Source of the DNA: Pseudomonas arcuscaelestis
Lineage (GTDB): Bacteria; Pseudomonadota; Gammaproteobacteria; Pseudomonadales; Pseudomonadaceae
Length of the DNA: 64,000 nt
Direction: 5' to 3'
Assembly: GCF_016881005.1 (NCBI RefSeq)
Contig: NZ_JACOPV010000016.1
Span: 104,634-168,633 of the forward strand
Shown: positions 16,353 to 24,844 of the stretch, in pieces
Numbering within the stretch: the stretch's first letter is position 1
Layout of the letters: each line of letters begins with the position of its first letter
Translations under genes and position numbers: made by a program
Notes under the pieces: model-generated
What the model was told of the DNA's origin: nothing
What the model saw: the letters and a program-made list of their open reading frames with translations, nothing else
Databases searched by the model: none

Positions 16353-17165
16353 TTAGTTGCCTCCAAACAGGCGCTCGAAGAATCCCTTCTTCTTAACATC
16401 AAGGAACCGATGTTCCACATTTTTGCCCAACAGGCGGTCGACAGTATCGCTGTAGGCCTGGCCTGCATCGCTCTGGTCGTCGAGGATGACCGGGACACCC
16501 TGGTTGGATGCCTTGAGCACCGCCTGGGATTCCGGAATCACGCCCAACAGGGCAACCGAGAGGATTTCCTTGACGTCTTCAACGCCAAGCATTTCGCCCT
16601 GGCTCACCCGCTCTGGATGGTAGCGGGTGATCAGCAGGTGTTCTTTGATCGGATCTTCTTCGCGTTCGGCGCGGCGCGATTTGCTCGCCAGCAGGCCTAG
16701 CATGCGGTCCGAGTCACGTACGGAAGAGACTTCCGGGTTGGTCACGACGATGGCCTCGTCGGCGAAGTACATCGCCAGGTGGGCACCTTTCTCGATACCG
16801 GCCGGGGAGTCGCAGACCACGTATTCGAAGTCTTCCTTGAGCTGCATCAGGACCTTTTCAACGCCTTCCTGGGTCAGCGCATCTTTGTCACGGGTCTGGC
16901 TGGCGGCCAGGACATAGAGGTTCTCAAGGCGTTTATCCTTGATCAGCGCCTGTTGCAGGTTGGCTTCGCCATTTACCACGTTGACGAAGTCATACACCAC
17001 GCGGCGCTCGCAGCCCATGATCAGGTCGAGGTTACGCAGGCCGACGTCGAAGTCGACGATGACTGTCTTGTGGCCACGCAGTGCGAGGCCGGTACCAATA
17101 GCGGCGCTGGTGGTGGTCTTACCCACACCACCCTTGCCGGATGTAACCACGAGAATCTTGGCCAA
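16353..17165 (-). CDS. minD: Septum site-determining ATPase MinD
   Basis: This 270-aa ParA/MinD-type ATPase binds the membrane when ATP-bound, recruits MinC and is released by MinE. It has the deviant Walker A GKGGVGKTT at about 10-18 with the signature lysine, switch I in VDFDVGLRNLDL, and an amphipathic C-terminal membrane-targeting helix (KKGFFERLFGGN). The start codon is TTG, supported by AGGGGTGA upstream and by the conserved N-terminus (MAKILVVTSGKGG). It lies 99 nt downstream of minC and 3 nt before minE. Confidence 0.97.
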   Translation of the reverse strand: MAKILVVTSGKGGVGKTTTSAAIGTGLALRGHKTVIVDFDVGLRNLDLIMGCERRVVYDFVNVVNGEANLQQALIKDKRLENLYVLAASQTRDKDALTQEGVEKVLMQLKEDFEYVVCDSPAGIEKGAHLAMYFADEAIVVTNPEVSSVRDSDRMLGLLASKSRRAEREEDPIKEHLLITRYHPERVSQGEMLGVEDVKEILSVALLGVIPESQAVLKASNQGVPVILDDQSDAGQAYSDTVDRLLGKNVEHRFLDVKKKGFFERLFGGN

Positions 17166-17264
17166 GGTGCTTCACCCCTAATGAAGAAGGACGTCGAGTC
17201 CCAAAAATACAAAAAAAACGGCAACATCGAAAAAAGTTGCGCAGAAAATGGCGGCAAGTATCCG

Positions 17265-18017
17265 TTAAAGACGGGTGATGTTCAACACGTCACCAGACAG
17301 GCTGATCTGCACACCGGCCCCCCATAGCGGATCGCGGCGCAAGTCCTCGGAGACCTTGTACTGTCCGGCGATCGAGACCATTTCGGCGGTCAGCTGCTGG
17401 CAGAAAATGCGCGCACGGGTATTGCCCTTGATCCCGGCCAGTGCACGGCCACGCATTGCACCGTACACATGGATGTTGCCATCGGCGAGAAGTTCCGCGC
17501 CCGGGCTGACCGACGACACTACTATCAAATCGCCACCCTGGGCGTAGATCTGCTGACCGCCACGTACCGGCGTGGTGATGATCTTGGTCGGCTTGATCGC
17601 AGGTTCCGGGGCAGGCGCGGGGGGCGGTGGTGGCGCCGGAGCAGGCTTGACCTCAGGCTCCGGTTCGACTGCGCGTTCGCGAGCGCCAGACGGCGGCAGC
17701 ACCGGCAGGTCGATGGCAATCGCCGCGGCGATGTCTTCGATGCGGCTGGCACGGATGGCCAGGGTACGCAGGCCATGATGGCGGCAGACGCGCATCAGCG
17801 CCGGCAGATCGACCGCGCCTTCGCTTGCCGGGAGCTTGTCCAGGGCCAGCACCAGCGGCGTGTTGCTGAAAAAATTGGGCGCCTGGGCGACCTTGGCCGC
17901 CAACTGCCGGTTGAGGCTTTCGAGGTTGTTCCGGGCGAGCTCAAGCACAGTAATGGCGAGCATGCTGCCCTTGAGCTGGAACACGGGGTCTTGGTCTGAC
18001 GTTTGGGTTTGGCTCAT
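17265..18017 (-). CDS. minC: Septum site-determining protein MinC
   Basis: This is the FtsZ-polymerisation inhibitor of the Min system, about 250 aa. The N-terminal domain (about 1-105) acts on FtsZ. A proline/alanine-rich linker (about 120-150) joins it to the C-terminal beta-helix (about 150-250), which binds MinD and forms copolymers; VRGGQQIYAQGGDLIV begins that domain. I start at MSQTQTSDQ as in the homologues I recall; an in-frame ATG 9 nt upstream exists, and neither has a strong RBS. It is first in minCDE and divergent from lpxL. Confidence 0.93.
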   Translation of the reverse strand: MSQTQTSDQDPVFQLKGSMLAITVLELARNNLESLNRQLAAKVAQAPNFFSNTPLVLALDKLPASEGAVDLPALMRVCRHHGLRTLAIRASRIEDIAAAIAIDLPVLPPSGARERAVEPEPEVKPAPAPPPPPAPAPEPAIKPTKIITTPVRGGQQIYAQGGDLIVVSSVSPGAELLADGNIHVYGAMRGRALAGIKGNTRARIFCQQLTAEMVSIAGQYKVSEDLRRDPLWGAGVQISLSGDVLNITRL

Positions 18018-18056
18018 GGTCTGCATTGGACGGCTTGTTGCGAAAAAGTGCCCTGA

Positions 18057-18085
18057 CTTATAACGAGAACGCCGGTTAGCCGCAA
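18057..18085 (-). promoter_or_regulatory. Candidate sigma-70 promoter of the min operon
   Basis: On the minus strand TTGCGG and TATAAG are separated by exactly 17 nt, placing a start about 30-35 nt before the minC ATG. The -10 matches 5 of 6 consensus bases and the -35 only 3 of 6. Confidence 0.45.
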
Positions 18086-18137
18086 CCCGTGCCGAACCGT
18101 TGTAGAATGCACGGCCATTGTCATTCCGGAATCTTTA

Positions 18138-19070
18138 ATGGATCGCCCGCGTTTTCGTCGTTATTTTCTGCACCCGCGTTTCTGGCCGCTATGGTTGGGC
18201 CTGGGCCTGTTGTGGCTGATCGTGCAGCTGCCGTACCGGGTATTGCTGGTTATCGGGCGCGCTTTGGGTGCCTTGATGTATCGGGTGGCCGGTGAGCGTC
18301 GGTATATTGCTGCGCGCAATCTGGAGCTGTGTTTCCCGGAACTACCGTCCGTCGAGCGCAAGCGTCTGCTCAAGGAAAATTTCGCCTCCACCGGCATCGC
18401 CTTCTTCGAAATGGCCATGAGCTGGTGGTGGCCAAAGGCCCGCTTGGCACGCCTGGCCCATATTGAAGGATTGGAGCATTTGCAGGCTGCCCAGCGTGAA
18501 GGCCAAGGGGCCATTCTGATGGCCTTGCATTTCACCACCCTGGAAATCGGCGCAGCCCTGCTTGGCCAGGAACACACCATCGACGGTATGTACCGCGAGC
18601 ACGGTAACCCTGTGTTCGACTTCATTCAGCGGCGCGGCCGCGAGCGGCACAACCTCGACTCGCTTGCCGTAGAGCGCGAGGACGTGCGCGGCATGCTCAA
18701 GCTGCTGCGCGCCGGACGCGCCATCTGGTACGCACCCGACCAGGATTATGGCGCCAAGCAAAGCCTGTTCGTGCCGTTGTTCGGTATCGAGGCGGCGACG
18801 GTCACGGCGACCACTAAATTTGCTCGCCTGGGCAAGGCACGGGTAATTCCCTTCACTCAGCAGCGTCTGGCTGATGGCAGTGGTTACCGCCTGGTGATTC
18901 ATCCGCCGCTGGCGGATTTTCCCGGCGAGACCGAAGAGGCCGATTGCCTGCGCATCAACCAATGGATCGAAAGTGCCCTGCGCGAGTGCCCGGAGCAGTA
19001 CTTGTGGGCCCACCGACGCTTCAAGTCACGGCCGGCAGGAGCGCCGAAGCTCTACGACAAGCGGCGTTGA
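18138..19070 (+). CDS. lpxL: Lipid A biosynthesis lauroyl acyltransferase LpxL/HtrB
   Basis: This 310-aa inner-membrane enzyme adds a secondary acyl chain (laurate) to Kdo2-lipid IVA. One N-terminal transmembrane helix lies at about 17-40. The HX4E catalytic motif is HFTTLE (about 130), and later blocks (YREHGNPVFDF, YAPDQDYG) match the LPLAT/HtrB family. Upstream is a TAGAAT-like -10 box at 18103-18108. Pseudomonads carry two HtrB-like enzymes; this copy, divergent from minC, corresponds in context to the one next to min in P. aeruginosa. Which lipid A position it acylates is not visible. Confidence 0.94.
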   Translation: MDRPRFRRYFLHPRFWPLWLGLGLLWLIVQLPYRVLLVIGRALGALMYRVAGERRYIAARNLELCFPELPSVERKRLLKENFASTGIAFFEMAMSWWWPKARLARLAHIEGLEHLQAAQREGQGAILMALHFTTLEIGAALLGQEHTIDGMYREHGNPVFDFIQRRGRERHNLDSLAVEREDVRGMLKLLRAGRAIWYAPDQDYGAKQSLFVPLFGIEAATVTATTKFARLGKARVIPFTQQRLADGSGYRLVIHPPLADFPGETEEADCLRINQWIESALRECPEQYLWAHRRFKSRPAGAPKLYDKRR

Positions 19071-19106
19071 CGCCATTCGCGGGACGATTTTCTCTTGAGA
19101 GACACC

Positions 19107-20270
19107 ATGTCAGCACAACCGATCACAGGATTGATCCTCTCCGGCGGTGGCGCCCGCGCCGCCTACCAGGTGGGTGTGCTGGCCGGGATCGCCGATCTAC
19201 TCCCTGCCAATGCAGCCAATCCGTTTCCCGTAATCGTCGGTACATCCGCCGGCGCAATCAACGCTGTGACCCTGGCCAGTGGCGCGATGCATTTTGCCGA
19301 TGCCATCCGTCGTCTCACCAGTTTCTGGCAGGGCTTTCGCAGTCACCAGGTACTGCGCAGTGATTGGCCCGGGGTCATTCGCCAGGCCAGCCGCTTTGTC
19401 GGGCATAGCCTTCTCGGACTGGGCGCACCGGTGCCGGTGGCGTTGCTCGACAGTTCGCCGTTGCGCCAGTTGCTCAACCAACACCTGGACATCAACGGCA
19501 TCGCCCAGGCGCTCGAACAGCAGCACCTGCATGCGGTGGCGGTCACAGCCTTCGGATACGAGTCGGGTCAGGCGGTTACTTTCTTTCAGGGTAGGGGCGC
19601 TATCGATCCCTGGCTGCGCCACCGCCGTATTGGCTTGCCGACGCGCTTGAGCGTCGAGCACCTGCTGGCCAGCTCTGCCATTCCGCTGCTGTTTGCGCCA
19701 GTCAAACTGGGCGAGGAATACTTTGGTGACGGCGCGGTTCGCCAATCGGCGCCCATCAGTCCGGCGCTGCACCTGGGCGCCAGTCGCGTGCTGGTGGTCG
19801 GGGTCAGCGGCAACCCTCAACGGCCGCTGGAGGGTGAGTCGCGGGCGCGAGTGTTCAGCGGCCAGCAACCGAGCCTGGCGCAGATTGGCGGGCATATGCT
19901 CAACAGCACCTTCATCGATAGCCTGGAGGACGACATTGAGCTGTTGCAGCGCCTGAATCACCTCAGCCACCTGATGCCCGAGCACCTGGAACGCCGTCGC
20001 CTTGGCCTGGCGCCAGTCGATGTATTGGTGGTGGCCCCGAGTCAGCCGCTGGATGAAATCGCTGCACGCCATCGACGCGAGCTACCTGCGGCCCTGCGCC
20101 TGTTTCTGCGTGGCCCGGGGGCGACGAAAACCAGCGGTGCCGGTGTGCTCAGCTACCTGTTGTTCGAGGCGGGCTACTGCAGTGAGCTGATCGAGCTGGG
20201 GCGTCGCGATGCCCTGGCCAAGCGTCGGGAGTTGTGCAACTTCCTCGGCTTGCCCCAGGCCGCTGGCTGA
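19107..20270 (+). CDS. Patatin-like phospholipase
   Basis: This is a 387-aa serine lipase-type protein. The oxyanion motif LSGGGARAAYQVG is at the N-terminus, the nucleophile elbow GTSAGA near 45-50, and the catalytic Asp in DGAVRQ near 210: a complete patatin Ser-Asp dyad. A C-terminal ~100-residue extension resembles DUF3336-type tails of bacterial patatins. There is no signal peptide, so it is likely cytosolic or inner-face membrane-associated. I chose the ATG after GAGAGA rather than a TTG 12 nt upstream. It follows lpxL by 36 nt without a terminator, so the pair may form an envelope-lipid operon. Confidence 0.9.
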   Translation: MSAQPITGLILSGGGARAAYQVGVLAGIADLLPANAANPFPVIVGTSAGAINAVTLASGAMHFADAIRRLTSFWQGFRSHQVLRSDWPGVIRQASRFVGHSLLGLGAPVPVALLDSSPLRQLLNQHLDINGIAQALEQQHLHAVAVTAFGYESGQAVTFFQGRGAIDPWLRHRRIGLPTRLSVEHLLASSAIPLLFAPVKLGEEYFGDGAVRQSAPISPALHLGASRVLVVGVSGNPQRPLEGESRARVFSGQQPSLAQIGGHMLNSTFIDSLEDDIELLQRLNHLSHLMPEHLERRRLGLAPVDVLVVAPSQPLDEIAARHRRELPAALRLFLRGPGATKTSGAGVLSYLLFEAGYCSELIELGRRDALAKRRELCNFLGLPQAAG

Positions 20271-20276
20271 GCAGGA

Positions 20277-21062
20277 TTACTCGGCGATTTGTAGATGACG
20301 CGCTGCGGTGTACACGTAGCGGACTTTTTCATACTCGAATGGCGAGTTCAGTTGCCCATAGCGGAAGTTGGTGGTGTAGCGCTTGTCGATCGCGCGCAAA
20401 ATCCACACTTCTGGATGGTTGCTGCTGACTTCGGCGACATTGAGGTAATTGATCCAGTTCTCAGCGCTGTAATCGACCACCAGCCCGCTGGTGTCACGCA
20501 AGTTCGACGGGCCCAGGATCGGCAGCATCAGGTAAGGGCCATCCGGCACGCCGTAGAAACCCAGGGTCTGACCGAAGTCTTCGCCTTGGTAGGGCAAGCC
20601 CATTTTTGTCGCCGGGTCCCACAGCCCGCCAACGCCGATGGTGGTATTGAGCAGCAAGCGTGCGGTGATCTCCATTGAGCGCTGGCCCTTGAACTGCAGC
20701 AGGCTGTTGAGCAAGTTGGGCACATCGCTCAGGTTGCTGAAGAAGTTGCTGACCCCGGTGCGCACAAAGCTTGGGGTGATGTAGCGATAGCCATCGACTA
20801 CCGGCAGGAACACCCACTGATCGAAGCGATAGTTGAAGTGGTATATCCGCCGATTCATCGACTCCAGCGGGTCATAGACGTTGAGTGCCGCCAAGGTAGA
20901 GCGTTCGAACTCTCGCTGGTCCAGCCCGGGGTTGAATTTCAGTTCCTTGAGTGGTTCGGTGAAGCCATCGGCTTCGACTACGCTGGCACGCGGCGCGACT
21001 TCATCAGCCTGGGCCAGGGCGCTGGCAAACAGTGCAGTGGCAATCAATAAGTGTTTAACCAC
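20277..21062 (-). CDS. MlaA/VacJ-family protein without lipobox
   Basis: This 261-aa protein shares the MlaA core, which in the outer membrane extracts mislocalised phospholipids: YDPLESMNRRIYHFNYRFDQ (about 63-82), then NLLQFKGQRS-like and LWDPATKMGLPYQGEDFGQT regions. Unlike E. coli MlaA it has no lipobox Cys; the signal peptide ends SALAQA and looks like an ordinary SPase I site. The GTG start overlaps the stop of the upstream hydrolase by 8 nt with GGAG 7 nt before, so the two are translationally coupled. Pseudomonads also carry other VacJ copies, so this may be a paralogue with a modified role. Confidence 0.88.
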   Translation of the reverse strand: MVKHLLIATALFASALAQADEVAPRASVVEADGFTEPLKELKFNPGLDQREFERSTLAALNVYDPLESMNRRIYHFNYRFDQWVFLPVVDGYRYITPSFVRTGVSNFFSNLSDVPNLLNSLLQFKGQRSMEITARLLLNTTIGVGGLWDPATKMGLPYQGEDFGQTLGFYGVPDGPYLMLPILGPSNLRDTSGLVVDYSAENWINYLNVAEVSSNHPEVWILRAIDKRYTTNFRYGQLNSPFEYEKVRYVYTAARHLQIAE

Positions 21063-22353
21063 GGAAAAACTCCAGCATGGCGTCGCTGTTGACGCGGTAG
21101 TTGAGGTTGCCGCAATGGCCGCCGTGGGGATAAAGGGTCAAGCGATCGCCAAAGGTCTTGCGCAAAAAGCCAATGTCGCCCGGGCCGAGAATGACGTCAT
21201 CGGCGTTGTGCATCACGGCGATTTTCGGGCTGTTTTGCAGGTAGTCCTGAAGCGCATAGAGGCTGACCTGATCGACCAGTTGGAGCAAGCTGCCGCCATC
21301 GGTGCGTGCCCGCCACATGGGAATGACCTGGTCGGTCAGGTAACAGTCGAAATCACACTGCAGCGCACGCTTGAAAAACGGCGTAAGGCTGCTGCCCTCG
21401 GTGATCGGATACTTGGGGGGAATGATCAGCCCGCGACGATTGATCAGGTCGGAGGTAAAGGCGATGTCGGCGGCAGAGAAGCGAAACGAGGTGCCGATAA
21501 GCATTGCCATCTGTTCGTTGCTCAGATGTTGACGCGATTGCTGGAAGTCATAGAGCAGGGCGTCGTTGAGGTCGATGTAGCCTTTTTGCTGAAAGTAGCG
21601 GGTGAGCTTGCTCAGCACCAGTTCGTAGAAAGTGGTGCTGGTGTTTACGCCCTTGACCTCGGTTTGCACCATCTTGTCGAGGTTGCTGATCGAGGTGTAC
21701 AGGTTGACGGGTGGGTTGAGCAGCAGCACGCGCTTGAAATTGAAGCTGCGTCGGGTTTCATCCAGGTGGCTGACGAATGCTGCATCCAATGCACCCAGGC
21801 TGTAACCGCTGAGGTAGTACTCGGTCACCGGCAGTCGCGGATGTTGGGCGCGCACCGCTTGCATGACCCGGTAAAGGTCTTCGGCATCGTCCTGGCTTAT
21901 ACCCGGTGTGGCGTAGCGCGACGCCGAGGTGATGAAGTCGAAGCTGGTTGGCGAGGACAACTGCACTACGTGGTAACCGGCTTTGTAAAAAAGCCGCTTG
22001 AGGTATTCGTTGATACTGCTGGAGTAGGGGGCACCTGTACCGGCAATAAGAAATATCAGGGGGGCAGGGTGATCTTGTTTGGCCAGGCGGTACTTGAGCT
22101 TCTTCACTGCCCAGAAATTATCGGGGAGGGTGAAGGCACGTTCCGGCCGCAGATTCAGACTGTAGTCGGACTGAAAGATGTCATCGTCGGTGGGCAGTTC
22201 CGGACGTAGATCCGGGGGCGTGGTGGCGATGGTGGCTTCGAACGGATTGGTCAGCGGATAGCCGTAACTGGCGGCATCGATATCTTGTGCCGAAGCGGAC
22301 GCACTCAGGAAAATGCCGCCGGCGAGGGCAGCGAGGCGTAATAATCGAAGCAT
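21055..22353 (-). CDS. Secreted alpha/beta-hydrolase (serine esterase/lipase-like)
   Basis: This 432-aa protein has a signal peptide (MLRLLRLAALAGGIFLSASASAQ). The hydrolase core contains PLIFLIAGTGAPY (oxyanion strand), nucleophile elbow SGYSLGALDA, an acid in HNADDVILGPGD and a His in YPHGGHCGNL, so the catalytic triad appears complete. The frame is open 63 codons further up, but the ATG after GGGGA, which gives the signal peptide, is clearly better. Coupling to the MlaA-like gene suggests a role in envelope lipid or ester turnover. The substrate is unknown. Confidence 0.86.
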   Translation of the reverse strand: MLRLLRLAALAGGIFLSASASAQDIDAASYGYPLTNPFEATIATTPPDLRPELPTDDDIFQSDYSLNLRPERAFTLPDNFWAVKKLKYRLAKQDHPAPLIFLIAGTGAPYSSSINEYLKRLFYKAGYHVVQLSSPTSFDFITSASRYATPGISQDDAEDLYRVMQAVRAQHPRLPVTEYYLSGYSLGALDAAFVSHLDETRRSFNFKRVLLLNPPVNLYTSISNLDKMVQTEVKGVNTSTTFYELVLSKLTRYFQQKGYIDLNDALLYDFQQSRQHLSNEQMAMLIGTSFRFSAADIAFTSDLINRRGLIIPPKYPITEGSSLTPFFKRALQCDFDCYLTDQVIPMWRARTDGGSLLQLVDQVSLYALQDYLQNSPKIAVMHNADDVILGPGDIGFLRKTFGDRLTLYPHGGHCGNLNYRVNSDAMLEFFRG

Positions 22354-22370
22354 GACGGATCCCCAAAAAA

Positions 22371-22488
22371 GGCAACTGCAAATTGCGTAACGCAGGCTAG
22401 GACCATGATGTCCTTGGCAAAGTTGCCTGGCGCTCCGGCATTTATCGTCCCAGATGTTGCCGCTTTTAATTGTGTCACGGCAACAATT
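22371..22488. promoter_or_regulatory. Divergent control region with repeated GGCAAC/GTTGCC dyads
   Basis: The 243-nt gap between the hydrolase and the small membrane-protein gene contains GGCAAC at 22371, the dyad GGCAA-AG-TTGCC at 22416-22427, and GTTGCCG/CGGCAAC arms at 22456-22462 and 22478-22484. Overlapping the last is AATTGT/ACAATT at 22468-22473 and 22483-22488. It looks like a multi-site operator, but no regulator can be named. Confidence 0.4.
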
Positions 22489-22596
22489 GGTTCCATTTAT
22501 CTTCAGTTCAAAGTAGCCGAGCCTGGCGCTTTTGCCTTGCATAGACGGCTCGGAGCATTATGCTGGGCGCCGAATTCGAAGATTCCGGAGCATTGC

Positions 22597-22959
22597 ATGT
22601 CTCGCCGTTTGCCGCTGATCATATTGTTGCTGTTTGTGCCCTTATGGGTCGCGGTCAGTTACGGGGTGCGTTACGTGCTGATGGAAGATGGCCAATGGGT
22701 GGGTATCTGTGCCGAGCAGGCGCAACTGTGGGAGTGCCAGGCACGCTCGACCTTGGGGTTGATGATTCACTTTCGGGTCATCGCCTGGACCGCCCTGGGC
22801 CTGGCGCTGCTGGCGCAAGTGGTGCCTGCCCGTGCGGGTTGGCGGCTGGCGGTTCTGGCCTTGGTGTTCGGGATTCCGGCGCTGGTGTTGTACACCGCCA
22901 GCATCGCGGTGTTTGCGGTGGTACTGGCAGGATTGCGCCTGGTGCGCCGTTCGCGCTAG
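22597..22959 (+). CDS. Small three-helix membrane protein with a cysteine pair
   Basis: This 120-aa protein starts at an ATG 6 nt after GGAG. The first helix is at 5-27; a short loop with two cysteines follows (GICAEQAQLWEC, about 36-47), probably periplasmic and able to form a disulfide; two more helices lie near 55-78 and 83-112, ending in an Arg-rich tail. I do not recognise a named family. It is divergent from the hydrolase/MlaA-like pair and convergent with the GH17 gene. Confidence 0.75.
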   Translation: MSRRLPLIILLLFVPLWVAVSYGVRYVLMEDGQWVGICAEQAQLWECQARSTLGLMIHFRVIAWTALGLALLAQVVPARAGWRLAVLALVFGIPALVLYTASIAVFAVVLAGLRLVRRSR

Positions 22960-22973
22960 GGAACCAACCCCTG

Positions 22974-23038
22974 GTGGGAGCGGACTCATCCGCAAAGGGC
23001 TGCGTGGCAGTCCCATCGCCGGCAAGGCCGGCTCCCAC
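22974..23038. repeat. REP-like dyad between converging genes
   Basis: GTGGGAGC (22974-22981) pairs with GCTCCCAC (23031-23038), and an inner palindrome GCCGGCAAGGCCGGC lies near 23018-23032. The GCCGGCAAGGCCGGCTCCCAC core is REP-like. It separates the small membrane-protein gene from the convergent GH17 gene. Confidence 0.75.
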
Positions 23039-23063
23039 ATTGACGCGCTAACGACGTTTGGTG

Positions 23064-24620
23064 CTAGCCCTGAACACGAACCCGCAGGCTGCGCCACAGC
23101 GCCGCGACCATCAGCACACTGACGCCCGCCCATACCAGCGCCTGCTGGTTATTCAGGCCTTCACTGTACAGTTGCGGGGCGATGCCGGCACCAACGATAA
23201 AGGCCAGCAAGCCTATTTCTGCCCGCGGTGCGCGCACCGGGCGCAGCAGGTAAACCACCGCTGGCAGAATCAATGCGGCGCTCGGGAAGCTGCGATAACG
23301 CGGGTCAAACACCAGCGCCAGCATGCTCACTGCCGCAGCAAAACCTGCCGCCAGCAGCCACCAGCCAGCACGTGCTTCAAGCCAGGCAAATAGCCGCTGG
23401 CGCCATCCGTCCCGTTGCGCCAGTGCCAGCGCCGCGTGGGCGAGGACAAGCAGGTTCAAGCCCGCCAGCAACCCCGCCCAGATCCATTCGCCAACAAAGC
23501 GGCTGTTGATTCGTACCAGCTCGCCCCAGAGGCCCAGGCTCGCGGCACCAAGGGCTGCCAGTAGCGGCAACAGCAAGGCTGCGCGGGTGCTACTGACACG
23601 ACCGGCCAGCAGTAGGGTGGCAGCAAACAGCAGGACACCTGCGATCAACCATTGCGACCAGAACACCAGATTGCTCACCGGGCCTTCAAGAATGCCCTTG
23701 TCCTGACGGTCTGCATCGTACAGGCCCCAGTACCCACCTACAGCGCCTTCGCTGGCACGCTTCCAGGGTTGGTCGAAGGCTTCGATCAGGTTGTAATGCC
23801 AGCCGTTCTGTTCGGCCATGGTGACGAAACCGCGAATGAACCGCGCTTCATTTACCCGGCTAGGCAATGCGGTTTCGCGTTGGCGACCCTCACTGGGCCA
23901 TCCGGTTTCACCGATGACGATATCCTTGGGCGCAAAGCGGTTGCCGAACACCTGGCGAATCTCACCGACGTGCACCAGGGCATCGTCGATGCCCTTGGGA
24001 TCATCTTCCCAATAAGGCAGCAGGTGGATGGTGAGAAAGTCTACGGTGGGGGCGATTTCCGGATGCTGCAGCCAGAACTCCCAGACGTCGGCATACGTCA
24101 CCGGCACACTGACCTGGCTTTTCACTTGCTTGATCAATGCAGCCAATTGCGGGCCGGTTACTTCCTTGCGCAGCAGGGCTTCGTTGCCGACGATTACCGC
24201 CTTGACCACATCCGCATTCGCGTTGGCCGAGGCAATCAGGGCCTTGACTTCTTTTTGCGTATCGACTGGATTGGCGTTGATCCAGGCGCCGAGCATCACT
24301 TTCAAACCATGCTTGCGCGCAAGCTCGGGGATGGCTTCAAGCCCTGTCATCGAATAGGTGCGAATGCACTCGAAGCGCTGGGAAAGCAAGGCCAGATCGG
24401 CGTCCATACGCGCTGGGCGAAGCTTGAATGGCTGGTCGAACGGCGATTGGTCCTTGTCGAACGGGGTGTAGGAGGCGCACTGCAGTTTGTGCGAGGCGCT
24501 GGCCGCATCCGGCAGGACCACCGGCTGGCCCAGCCCATACCAGAGGCCTGCCAATGCAAACAGGCCAAGCAGGCAGGCAAATAGATACGGTAGCAGGGGG
24601 AAGCGGGCAGTCGGGGACAT
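23064..24620 (-). CDS. Membrane-bound GH17-family glucan hydrolase/glucanosyltransferase
   Basis: This is a 518-aa protein. One N-terminal helix (about 10-32) is followed by a GH17 TIM-barrel in the periplasm (about 45-315) and then about six C-terminal transmembrane helices (about 320-515). The acid/base Glu is in VGNEALLRKE (about 145) and the nucleophile Glu in VIGETGWPSEG (about 243), both intact. Characterised Pseudomonas GH17 proteins of this layout (Glt enzymes) act as beta-1,3-glucanosyltransferases, possibly remodelling periplasmic cyclic glucans. No glycosyltransferase is adjacent. Assignment to a transferase rather than a hydrolase is by family knowledge. Confidence 0.88.
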   Translation of the reverse strand: MSPTARFPLLPYLFACLLGLFALAGLWYGLGQPVVLPDAASASHKLQCASYTPFDKDQSPFDQPFKLRPARMDADLALLSQRFECIRTYSMTGLEAIPELARKHGLKVMLGAWINANPVDTQKEVKALIASANANADVVKAVIVGNEALLRKEVTGPQLAALIKQVKSQVSVPVTYADVWEFWLQHPEIAPTVDFLTIHLLPYWEDDPKGIDDALVHVGEIRQVFGNRFAPKDIVIGETGWPSEGRQRETALPSRVNEARFIRGFVTMAEQNGWHYNLIEAFDQPWKRASEGAVGGYWGLYDADRQDKGILEGPVSNLVFWSQWLIAGVLLFAATLLLAGRVSSTRAALLLPLLAALGAASLGLWGELVRINSRFVGEWIWAGLLAGLNLLVLAHAALALAQRDGWRQRLFAWLEARAGWWLLAAGFAAAVSMLALVFDPRYRSFPSAALILPAVVYLLRPVRAPRAEIGLLAFIVGAGIAPQLYSEGLNNQQALVWAGVSVLMVAALWRSLRVRVQG

Positions 24621-24844
24621 GGATCGGACCGTCAGGGAGCAAAGCCGTCAATAGTACCTGCAAATGAGCCGGGCTAAAGCCTTGGCCGGAAAACTTGGCT
24701 GTACTGCATGTTGCTTCATGTAACCGCGTTGGCAGCTGGCGATGTGATGTCGCTTCTCGATGCCTAAAGGTCGTTGCCAGAGCAGGTCTGGGGGCGGCAG
24801 CGGTTGATGATGCAACTTCCGTGACGTGACGAGGGGAAGCTTTG

